From Actinomycetes bacterium (GTDB taxonomy: Bacteria; Actinomycetota; Coriobacteriia; Coriobacteriales; Eggerthellaceae), in contig JAEWQO010000070.1 of assembly GCA_023460315.1 (NCBI GenBank), positions 33,153 through 97,152 of the forward strand: 64,000 nucleotides of DNA. Reading direction: 5' to 3'. A model generated the notes under the pieces. That model saw nothing but the letters and a program-made list of their open reading frames with translations, searched no databases and was not told the origin of the DNA. This document shows positions 8,840 to 15,681 of the stretch, piece after piece (the first letter of the stretch is position 1; each line of letters starts with the position of its first letter). The translations under genes and the position numbers were made by a program.

Positions 8840-8935
8840 GGCGGAGATGCGTGCGAATCGAACACACCCAAGACGTTCTGCGCGCCTCGCAACGGCTTTG
8901 AAGGCCGCGGGATCCACCAGGACCCTTCCATCTCC
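8840..8935 (-). tRNA. selC: tRNA-Sec (anticodon UCA)
   Basis: Read on the minus strand, the 96-nt sequence folds as selenocysteine tRNA. The 5' end GGAGATG pairs with CATCTCC before a G discriminator and an encoded CCA. The D-arm is extended. The anticodon loop is CTTCAAA between CGGC and GCCG, giving anticodon UCA. The variable arm is long (AGGCG/CGTCT stem) and the T-arm is GTGTG/CGCAC around TTCGATT. The length matches the 95-nt E. coli gene. It lies 159 bases downstream of selB on the same strand, behind a terminator, so it probably has its own promoter (a TATCAT-like -10 at 8967-8972). It sits only 8 bases from the convergent ribF stop. SelA charges this tRNA with selenium after serylation. 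Confidence 0.95.
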
Positions 8936-8995
8936 ACTCTGCTGATGCGTCCAACGACGCTGATCCATGATAGCGCATAATAAGGCGTTTACCTG

Positions 8996-9058
8996 AAAAA
9001 ACCGCTGCGCGGAAGCGGACGGCATCGGGCGGAGTGCGGTTGGCCCGATGCTGTCCGC
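8996..9058 (-). terminator. Rho-independent terminator and upstream stem downstream of selB
   Basis: On the minus strand CCGCT (9018-9014) pairs with AGCGG (9006-9002) and is followed by six T (9001-8996), a compact intrinsic terminator. Just upstream is a 16-bp stem with one mismatch formed by 9043-9058 and 9015-9030; it partly shares bases with the terminator, so the two could be alternative folds. It ends the selAB message before selC. Confidence 0.75.
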
Positions 9059-9094
9059 ACGTGGTTTTCACCTGAAGTCGGCCGTACGTTTCCT

Positions 9095-11020
9095 TCAGCG
9101 GTTCAGCACCCGCCGATCGCCGTCGCGACGAGTCACGCCCTGCGCGTCGAAAAACTCCAGAAGGGGAATGGCGTATTTGCGGCTTACGGCCATGGCATCC
9201 CTGAGCTCGGCGGCCGTCGCAGGGCCTTCGGCCAATCTGCATCGTATGGCTGTCTCCAGCTTGGCCAGCGCCTCTGCATCGAAGTAGAAGTCTTGGCCGA
9301 CCTTGCGTGTGCGGCCCTGTTTCTCCAAAAGACCGAGAGCCCGGTGGGCGAGGGAAGCGTCCAGCCCGCTGCCGGAGATGAGTTCGGTGAGCGTCGGGGG
9401 GGTGACGTCCGGCTTTGCGAGTGCTGCCCACAGCTTCTCGGCAGCTTGCTCCTCCATCTTTCGTGCGCCACTGCCCGCCTTCGGATGGCTTGCCAAGCCG
9501 TCCGACAGCAGGACGACGTTGCGCTTGGCACAGTGGGCGAGCACGGCGTCGAAACAAGGTTCCGTTGCGCGGGGCAGACAGCGGCGGCGCAACGCCTCCT
9601 TGGCAATTCCCGGCTCCGTTGGCTGCTCGGCATGAAATTTCAAAAGCTCATTCTCAAGCGAGGAGCAAAGCTTTTGGAGGAGCCTTCTCGAGAGGTGATA
9701 CGCAGCGTGCCCTCCCGATTCCAGGCGAACGGCCTCATTGCTCTTCACCAGGGCATCAAGTTCCCTTGTGGCCGCTTGCACGCTGAGCTCCGACGCAAAG
9801 GCGAACTCGACGGCCGTCAGGGGGAGGGGAGCGAGGCGGAGTGACGTGCGGGCGATTTCCGCCTCGTCTCCGATGCGCAGAGCTTCCAGCAGCATGCGCT
9901 CTTCCGACGTGAGCGTGGTGGTGCGGCGGGGGTGGGTGCGCAACACCGTCCCGCCTCCAATCACGTGCATGGGAGAGTAGGAACGGAGGACGAAGCGGTC
10001 GCGCCACATGACCGGCAGAGGCTCGTCGAGACGTACTTGCGCCAGACCGCGGCCTCCGGGGCGCAGGGCGTCTTCGCCCATGAGGAGCACCCGGCCCGTC
10101 ACCTCGCGCGTGCCGTGCGCGACATGGACCCGCACGCCGCTCTCAAAGGGTTTGTCGTGCCCCGGCAAGCCCAGGTAGGTCACATCCGCATCAAAGCGGT
10201 CAGTCGTCCTCGCCGTGCCCGGCGACGTGAGAAAGTCGCCGGGACGGATATCGGAAGTGGCGAGCGCGTTCAGGTTGAGGGCCACGCGATGGCCGGCCAG
10301 GGCTCGTTCGACGGGTTGTCCATGCACCTGTATCCCTCGGATGCGGGCGTGCAGTCCGGAGGGAAGCGCCTCAATCTCATCGCCCGGAACCGCTTCTCCG
10401 CTCCACAGGGTGCCGGTGACCACCGTGCCCGATCCCTTGATGGTGAACACGCGGTCAACCGGGAGACGCAGCGTCGTCTCCGCCTTGGTCCTTCGCGTGG
10501 ATCGCGCTGCCTGCGCGATGGAGGCCTTGAGCTCGGCTATGCCTTGTCCGGTTTTGCTCGAGACGGCGACGATGGGAGCGTCGGCGTAGGGCGTGTCCGA
10601 CAGGCGTCCGCGTATCTCGTCTTCCATGAACAGGAGCCACTCGTCGTCAACGAGGTCCGCCTTCGTGAGGGCGATCACGCAGGAGGGGATGCCGAGGAGC
10701 GCGAGAACGGCAAGGTGCTCGACGGTTTGGGGCATGATGCCGTCGTCGGCGGCGATGCAGAGAAGTGCCAGGTCGATACCGGTCGATCCGGCGATCATCT
10801 GCCGCACGAAGCGTTCGTGTCCCGGCACGTCCACGACGCCGAGCGTCGTTCCGTCAGGCAGGTCGAGGCGCGCGAACCCGAGCTCGATGGTTATGCCGCG
10901 TTGCTTCTCTTCGGCCAATCGGTCCGGATCGATGCCGGTGAGGGCCATCACAAGGGACGACTTGCCGTGATCGATGTGTCCCGCCGTTCCCATCACGAGC
11001 GAGGGAAACGTGTCAGTCAT
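9095..11020 (-). CDS. selB: Selenocysteine-specific elongation factor SelB
   Basis: The product is a 641-residue EF-Tu-like GTPase. The N-terminal G domain carries GTAGHIDHGKSSL (G1), DVPGHERFV (G3) and ALTKADLVDDE (G4), followed by beta-barrel domains II and III. The last roughly 270 residues hold the winged-helix repeats that bind the SECIS stem-loop in selenoprotein mRNAs. SelB carries Sec-tRNA to UGA codons marked by that hairpin. The ATG at 11020 has AAAGGAG 7 bases upstream and lies 12 bases after the selA stop, so selA and selB are co-transcribed. The three UGA-containing genes in this window are its expected clients. Confidence 0.97.
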   Translation of the reverse strand: MTDTFPSLVMGTAGHIDHGKSSLVMALTGIDPDRLAEEKQRGITIELGFARLDLPDGTTLGVVDVPGHERFVRQMIAGSTGIDLALLCIAADDGIMPQTVEHLAVLALLGIPSCVIALTKADLVDDEWLLFMEDEIRGRLSDTPYADAPIVAVSSKTGQGIAELKASIAQAARSTRRTKAETTLRLPVDRVFTIKGSGTVVTGTLWSGEAVPGDEIEALPSGLHARIRGIQVHGQPVERALAGHRVALNLNALATSDIRPGDFLTSPGTARTTDRFDADVTYLGLPGHDKPFESGVRVHVAHGTREVTGRVLLMGEDALRPGGRGLAQVRLDEPLPVMWRDRFVLRSYSPMHVIGGGTVLRTHPRRTTTLTSEERMLLEALRIGDEAEIARTSLRLAPLPLTAVEFAFASELSVQAATRELDALVKSNEAVRLESGGHAAYHLSRRLLQKLCSSLENELLKFHAEQPTEPGIAKEALRRRCLPRATEPCFDAVLAHCAKRNVVLLSDGLASHPKAGSGARKMEEQAAEKLWAALAKPDVTPPTLTELISGSGLDASLAHRALGLLEKQGRTRKVGQDFYFDAEALAKLETAIRCRLAEGPATAAELRDAMAVSRKYAIPLLEFFDAQGVTRRDGDRRVLNR

Positions 11021-11032
11021 GGGGCGCTCCTT

Positions 11033-12553
11033 TCAAACGTGGTTGGGCGTCTGTGCCGCCGTGCCGCCGGCTCCGTCGTCCGGCGCGGCGTCGGTGAAGT
11101 AGTCGCTCAAAGCGTCGGCTATCTCGACGTATTCGCTTTCTTCCGCAAGCGTCCTCACATCCAGGAGGAGCGATTCTTTCTTGATGCGGGCGATCACCGG
11201 GACCGTGCGCTTGCAGACGATCGACCGTTCGCACGACAGCGCGTCACCGCGGATGAACTCGACGCGTACGGCGAAAGTGTCGATATCGCACATGGGCAGC
11301 GCGCCGCCTCCGGCGCGCGCTATCTCCGGTATCACGGACAGGTTGACGCACGCGGGGGGGACGCGGGACGCGATGACGCGTGCCAGCTCCTCCGCCCGCG
11401 GCCGCAGGGAGTCGGCGGGAGTCGAGAGCATCGCCAGGGTGGGAATGTCGGTGAAGGCGCGGTCCCCGTCGAGATAGATCCGCAGCGTGGCCTCGAGTGC
11501 GGCCAGCGTCATCTTGTCGAGGCGCAGCGCACGGGCAAGCGGACTCTTCTTCAGGCGGTCGATGTGGCGTTTCGCGCCGACGATGATGCCCGCTTGGGGG
11601 CCCCCGAGGAGCTTGTCACCCGAAAATGAGACGATGTCACATCCTCCGTGCAGCGATTCGGCCACGGTTGGCTCTGCGTACTCCCCGAAGCAGTCGAGGC
11701 GGATGAAGGCACCCGACCCCTGGTCTTCGTAGACCAGCACTTCCGGGGCCGTGCCCGCGGCGGTTGCGGAGGCGCTTCCGCCCGCGCGGCGGACGTTTTC
11801 CCGGTCGGCGATCTCTCTGAGACGCTTCACTCCGACGCACTCGGTGAACCCGATGAGCCGATAGTTCGAGGGATGGACTTTCAGAAGCATGGCGGTGTCA
11901 GGCGTGATTGCGCGCTCGTAGTCGGCCGGGTGGGTCTTGTTCGTCGTGCCCACCTCGATCATCGCGGCATGCGAGAGGGCCATGATGTCGGGAATGCGGA
12001 ACGATCCCCCGATCTCGACCAGCTCCCCCCGTGACACGACGGCCTCATGTCCGGAGGCGAATTCCGAGAGGACCATCATGACGGCGGCGGCATTGTTGTT
12101 GACCGCGATGGCCGCCTCTGCTCCCGTGAGTGCGCAGATGAGCCGTTCGCAGTGGGCGTGACGGCTTCCGCGCGCCATCGCATCGACGTCATACTCGAGG
12201 GTGGAGTAGCTGCGCGCGACGTCGGTCACGGCGCGAACGGCTTCTTCCGCGAGGATGCTGCGGCCCAAATTTGTGTGGATGATGACGCCTGAGGCGTTCA
12301 CGACCCGGCGCAGGGAGGGCTGTTCGAGACGGAGGGCGCGCAGGGAGACGTCTGAGGCGAGCGCGTCGCTGTCGACCGTGTGTGCCGACCCTTCGAGGAT
12401 GCTGGACCGTGTCTCGTCTATCGTGTCTCTGACCAGGTCCACGACGATGGGCCGGGGAAGTTGCTCAAGCAGCCGCGCCACCTGTGGCGTCTGCAGCAGT
12501 TCTTCGACTTGGGGAAGCGCGCGAAGCAGATCGCGCCGTGGTTTTTGATCCAT
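11033..12553 (-). CDS. selA: L-seryl-tRNA(Sec) selenium transferase
   Basis: The product is 506 residues, a fold-type I PLP enzyme. The lysine that binds PLP is in FSGDKLLGGPQAG, identical in context to Lys295 of E. coli SelA. The N-terminal domain (LPQVEELLQTP, RREVVN-like RRVVNASGVIIHTNLGRS) binds tRNA-Sec. SelA replaces the serine hydroxyl on Ser-tRNA(Sec) with selenium from selenophosphate, forming a decamer. The start was moved to the ATG at 12553, which has GGAAGG upstream; 18 further codons are open upstream but lack a ribosome site. It is divergent from the glycosyltransferase at 12681. Confidence 0.96.
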   Translation of the reverse strand: MDQKPRRDLLRALPQVEELLQTPQVARLLEQLPRPIVVDLVRDTIDETRSSILEGSAHTVDSDALASDVSLRALRLEQPSLRRVVNASGVIIHTNLGRSILAEEAVRAVTDVARSYSTLEYDVDAMARGSRHAHCERLICALTGAEAAIAVNNNAAAVMMVLSEFASGHEAVVSRGELVEIGGSFRIPDIMALSHAAMIEVGTTNKTHPADYERAITPDTAMLLKVHPSNYRLIGFTECVGVKRLREIADRENVRRAGGSASATAAGTAPEVLVYEDQGSGAFIRLDCFGEYAEPTVAESLHGGCDIVSFSGDKLLGGPQAGIIVGAKRHIDRLKKSPLARALRLDKMTLAALEATLRIYLDGDRAFTDIPTLAMLSTPADSLRPRAEELARVIASRVPPACVNLSVIPEIARAGGGALPMCDIDTFAVRVEFIRGDALSCERSIVCKRTVPVIARIKKESLLLDVRTLAEESEYVEIADALSDYFTDAAPDDGAGGTAAQTPNHV

Positions 12554-12680
12554 TGCACTGCCTTCCGTTGTTTCGCGCCGCCGTGGCGTGCGGGCCGCTT
12601 GTGGCAAACGGCCCCACCTTGGCCGATTTCGGCCGTGTGCACATGCCTTTCCTTTTCCGCGCCGCGCTCAGTAGGTTACC

Positions 12681-13946
12681 ATGTTGGGTATGAAGATACT
12701 CCACATAACCGCGCAAAAACCAGATGGCACCGGCAGCGGCGTCTATCTTTCCGAACTGGTGAATGCGTGCGCGCGCGCCGGGGTCGACCAGGCCGTCGTT
12801 GCGGGCATCGGGCCCGAGGACCGGCCGTCGTTTCCTCCTGGCACCCGTTTCGTTCCAGTTCGCTTCGAGACGGACGGCGTGCCGTTTCCCGTCGTGGGGA
12901 TGTCTGACGAGATGCCCTATCGGTCCACCCGGTATCGCGACATGGATGCCTCCATGGTGCGGCTCTTCGATGCGGCCTTCACGCGGGCCGTGCTCGATGC
13001 CGTTGAGGGGCTGCATCCGGATGTGGTGATATGCCATCATCTGTATCTACTCACGGCCCTGGTGCGCGATCTGCTGCCGTCCGTGCCGGTGGTGGCAGTG
13101 TGCCATTCCACCGATGTGCGTCAGATGCGCCAGCATGATTTGGAGCGCGACCGCATTCTGAACGCGATGCGGAGGCTCGATGCCGTGCTCGCGCTGCACG
13201 AAGCTCAGAAATCTTCGCTCGAGGAAGTGTATGGAATCGAGGGGAGGCGCATCCACGTGGTGGGGACGGGGTTCAACTGCTCCGTGTTTAACGGGCGCGC
13301 CTTTGAGGAGGGCGAAGGAGGGGTGGCGTGTCGTCCGGGCAAAAGGAGCGGGGGATCCGCCATTGAGATGGTGTTCGCCGGCAAGATAACGGGAAAGAAG
13401 GGGGTTCCCAGCCTCCTGCGCGCCCTGGATCTGCTGCCGTACGGTCCCGATGGGCTCCGCCTGAGCCTTGCGGGCGGTCATGCGGGGGAAAGCGAGTATC
13501 GCGCCATCCGTGCGCTGGCACAGCTGAGCCGCTACGATGTCGCGTTTTTGGGGAAGCTGTCCCAACCTGATCTCGCGCGCGTCTACTGCTGCGCCGACGT
13601 GTTCGTGCTGCCCTCCTTTTTCGAAGGGCTGCCCCTCGTGGTCGTCGAGGCGCTGGCGTGCGGCTGTTCGGTGGTGGTCTCCGACCTTCCCGGCATCCGC
13701 CCTTGGATCGAAGCTCATATACCCGGCGCTCCCGTGTGGTATGTCATGCCCCCGCGTTTCCGGGACGCAGACGAGCCGGTTTCCGACGATCTGCCGGCGT
13801 TCGAACGCCGGCTCGCGAACGCGCTCTGCCAGGCGGCATCCGCCGATGCGGCTCCTTGTTCGCCGGCCCATCTTTCATGGGACGCGTTGGCGGGCCGTGT
13901 CGTCTCCCTCTGTTCAAAGCTCCTTCTTGACCGTCAGGCGCACTGA
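12681..13946 (+). CDS. GT4-type glycosyltransferase
   Basis: The product is 421 residues with the GT-B fold of family 4 retaining glycosyltransferases. The N-terminal Rossmann domain begins KILHITAQKPDGTGSGVYLSEL. A donor-binding domain follows, with VFAGKITGKKGVPSLLRAL and the EX7E-like segment PSFFEGLPLVVVEALACG. Such enzymes transfer a sugar from a nucleotide donor to lipids, small molecules or other acceptors. There is no signal peptide or membrane segment. No neighbouring sugar genes reveal the acceptor. It is divergent from selA with only 127 bases between, but nothing in the sequence ties it to selenium. No symbol is assigned. Confidence 0.85.
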   Translation: MLGMKILHITAQKPDGTGSGVYLSELVNACARAGVDQAVVAGIGPEDRPSFPPGTRFVPVRFETDGVPFPVVGMSDEMPYRSTRYRDMDASMVRLFDAAFTRAVLDAVEGLHPDVVICHHLYLLTALVRDLLPSVPVVAVCHSTDVRQMRQHDLERDRILNAMRRLDAVLALHEAQKSSLEEVYGIEGRRIHVVGTGFNCSVFNGRAFEEGEGGVACRPGKRSGGSAIEMVFAGKITGKKGVPSLLRALDLLPYGPDGLRLSLAGGHAGESEYRAIRALAQLSRYDVAFLGKLSQPDLARVYCCADVFVLPSFFEGLPLVVVEALACGCSVVVSDLPGIRPWIEAHIPGAPVWYVMPPRFRDADEPVSDDLPAFERRLANALCQAASADAAPCSPAHLSWDALAGRVVSLCSKLLLDRQAH

Positions 13947-13983
13947 CGCTTGCCGCCGTCTGCCCTGTTGCCTGACGGCTCTT

Positions 13984-14004
13984 GGGCCTCGGCCCCTTCT
14001 CTTT
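13984..14004 (+). terminator. Possible terminator after the glycosyltransferase gene
   Basis: GGGCC (13984-13988) and GGCCC (13991-13995) form a short GC hairpin followed by a pyrimidine-rich run with several T. The stem is only 5 bp and the loop very tight, so the call is weak. Confidence 0.35.
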
Positions 14005-14017
14005 CCCGTGAACTCGC

Positions 14018-14383
14018 TTACGGGATCATCCGCTTCAAGATGGCTTTGTCGAAGCTGAGCACGCGGTAGCCTCGCAGGACGTTTCGTGCCATGAGCAGGC
14101 AGTCCGTGAAGTCGAGCGGCATGGTGCCGAAATAGCGGCAGGCGAGCATGATGACATCCTTCTCGCTCACGCAGATGTCGTCAAGCAGCATGGTGAGCGT
14201 CTTGCCGATCATGCTGCGAGGAACGTGGTAGACATCGCGGAGCGTGACGGCCACGCGTGCGAGGATCTCGGGGTAGGTGTATGCGCGTCCTGTCGCTATG
14301 ACGTCGGCTGCTTCGTTCGCGTGCCGTTTGTTGTCGTTGAGGACATAGCGCAGGATGACGGTCTCGTCAATGATGGTGAACAC
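14018..14383 (-). CDS. PIN-domain protein, probable toxin of a type II toxin-antitoxin pair
   Basis: The product is 121 residues and reads as a PIN domain: an early acidic residue in FTIIDETVILRYVL, a central glutamate-bearing helix (YTYPEILARV), and a late acidic pair in PLDFTDCLLMARN, in the usual order for a metal-dependent RNase active site. PIN toxins cleave mRNA, rRNA or initiator tRNA. The GTG at 14383 has AGAGGAGA upstream and begins inside the short gap after the antitoxin; 5 upstream codons are also open. It is the downstream gene of a two-gene operon with the RelB/DinJ-like gene at 14403. Target RNA unknown. Confidence 0.72.
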   Translation of the reverse strand: MFTIIDETVILRYVLNDNKRHANEAADVIATGRAYTYPEILARVAVTLRDVYHVPRSMIGKTLTMLLDDICVSEKDVIMLACRYFGTMPLDFTDCLLMARNVLRGYRVLSFDKAILKRMIP

Positions 14384-14402
14384 CGCTTCTCCTCTCACGC
14401 TG

Positions 14403-14699
14403 CTATCTGTGCAGCTCGCTTTCGGCTTTCATGCTGAGGGATGCGACCCAGGCGTCGCGCTCCTTCTCTCGTTTCGTGGGGCTGGCAAACACGTTGAGCG
14501 CGCCGAAGGCCTTTCCTGCGCCCCTTTTCCGGAGGCTGGTTGGCGTGAACGGCATCTGTTGGTCAAGAATGCTTTGGTTGACAAACATTCTGACCGCTTC
14601 GGAAAGGCTTGTTCCCATTGAGGCGTACAGCGCCTCCGCATCGCGCTTCACCTCGGGATCGATACGGACCTGCAAAAGTGCGTCTTTTGGCATGGTCAT
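14403..14699 (-). CDS. RelB/DinJ-family ribbon-helix-helix antitoxin
   Basis: The product is 98 residues. The N-terminal half (ALLQVRIDPEVKRDAEALYASMGTSLSEAVRMFV) is a ribbon-helix-helix DNA-binding domain typical of RelB/DinJ antitoxins. The C-terminal half is the flexible toxin-binding tail. It precedes the PIN gene by about 20 bases. RHH antitoxins usually bind an operator overlapping their own promoter; the palindrome at 14710-14725 fits that role. The pairing of this antitoxin family with a PIN toxin rather than a RelE/YafQ toxin is less common. Confidence 0.8.
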   Translation of the reverse strand: MTMPKDALLQVRIDPEVKRDAEALYASMGTSLSEAVRMFVNQSILDQQMPFTPTSLRKRGAGKAFGALNVFASPTKREKERDAWVASLSMKAESELHR

Positions 14700-14709
14700 G
14701 CCTTCTTTC

Positions 14710-14766
14710 TGTGAAAATATTCACAATTCGTACTTCAATAGTATTACAAAATGTGAATGTCGTCAA
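14710..14766 (-). promoter_or_regulatory. Promoter and operator of the toxin-antitoxin operon
   Basis: On the minus strand TTGACG (14766-14761) and TACTAT (14743-14738) are separated by exactly 17 bases. The palindrome TGTGAAAATATTCACA at 14710-14725 (6-bp arms, 4-bp spacer) lies between the -10 and the start codon, over the expected transcription start and early leader. A further TGTGAA half-site is at 14752-14757 inside the promoter. This is the normal arrangement for autorepression by an RHH antitoxin. Confidence 0.75.
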
Positions 14767-14853
14767 ACGGGAAACAGGGAGAAAATGCGGATAGAAGCAG
14801 GGCTTGACACCGTACGGACCCCGTTTTCACCTTTTATGAAAAGCTGTAGAAAA

Positions 14854-14867
14854 TTGATATTGATCAG
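14854..14867 (+). promoter_or_regulatory. FNR/CRP-family binding site upstream of the formate hydrogenlyase operon
   Basis: TTGATATTGATCAG matches the FNR consensus TTGAT-N4-ATCAA at 9 of 10 positions. It is about 62 bases upstream of the promoter at 14916 and about 45 bases upstream of a weaker possible start near 14905, so it suits activation of hydN-fdhF-hyf under anaerobiosis. No FNR-family gene is in the window. Confidence 0.6.
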
Positions 14868-14915
14868 GTGAAATAAGGGAGTTTGACGGGAATACGCTCT
14901 TTTCTCATATCGTTC

Positions 14916-14945
14916 TTGACAACGCGTGATGGAGCACTTTATCCT
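14916..14945 (+). promoter_or_regulatory. Candidate promoter of the formate hydrogenlyase operon
   Basis: TTGACA (14916-14921) and TATCCT (14940-14945) are 18 bases apart. The implied leader to the first gene at 15118 is about 165 nt and contains an inverted repeat, GTGCAGAC (14973-14980) with GTCTGCAC (15008-15015). The rest of the 14767-15117 gap holds only the FNR-like site. I see no recognisable riboswitch. Confidence 0.55.
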
Positions 14946-15117
14946 CAAAGGCAGTACAGATTTGGAGAAAATGTGCAGACTCAAAAGAAGGGGGTGTCGG
15001 TCTGCCGGTCTGCACGGCATTGCACCTGTCCTAAAGCCTGTGAGAACGCTGTGGGGGATTTGACCTCTCGGCAAGGTTGCACGGATGGCGTTCTTGCAAG
15101 AAACGAGAGAAGAGCAT

Positions 15118-15672
15118 ATGAGCGACAAATTTGTCATAGCGGATCCCGGCACCTGCATCGGATGTAAAACCTGCATGGCTGCCTGCCTATCCAAGCATGA
15201 CACGCCTGGAGATGTCGCCGTGGCGCGTCTTAACTTGGTGACCACGCTCAGCGTCTCCGCGCCCATCGTCTGCCATCACTGCGCTGACGCGCCCTGCATT
15301 GCCGCCTGCCCGGTTTCGGCCCTGTATGAAGACGAGGCGGCTGGGCGCGTGGGCATTCGAGAGGATCGTTGCATCGGATGCCAGAGTTGTGTCATGGCGT
15401 GCCCCTATGGGGCGGTGACGGTGACGACGCGCAACGTGTCGGCGCGCTTGGGCAACCTTTCCATTTCCGCCTATGAAAAGCCCGTGGTCATCAAATGCGA
15501 TCTTTGTGCCGATCGGGTTGGTGGGCCTGCGTGTGTGCAGGCCTGTCCCACGAAGGGTCTTGTTCTGGTGGATCAAGAAATGTTGGACGAGAGCGTAAAA
15601 AAGAGGAATCGAGAAGCGGCCGCTGCATCAGCGACGTATTCGAGCGTGCCGCTTAACCCGACGTTAGCGTAG
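15118..15672 (+). CDS. hydN: 4Fe-4S ferredoxin-type electron-transfer protein, HydN/HycB-like
   Basis: The product is 184 residues with four [4Fe-4S] motifs of the CxxCxxCxxxCP type: CIGCKTCMAAC, CHHCADAPCIAACP, CIGCQSCVMACP and CDLCADR...CVQACP. This is the HydN/HycB/HyfA pattern. It would carry electrons between formate dehydrogenase H and the hydrogenase arm, or assist maturation of the former. It starts the operon and lies 9 bases before fdhF. ATG 15118 has AGAGAAGAG upstream; an upstream in-frame start at 15085 lacks one. A second paralogue (17977) follows fdhF, so the two probably play distinct roles. Confidence 0.87.
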   Translation: MSDKFVIADPGTCIGCKTCMAACLSKHDTPGDVAVARLNLVTTLSVSAPIVCHHCADAPCIAACPVSALYEDEAAGRVGIREDRCIGCQSCVMACPYGAVTVTTRNVSARLGNLSISAYEKPVVIKCDLCADRVGGPACVQACPTKGLVLVDQEMLDESVKKRNREAAAASATYSSVPLNPTLA

Positions 15673-15681
15673 GAGGTATGC

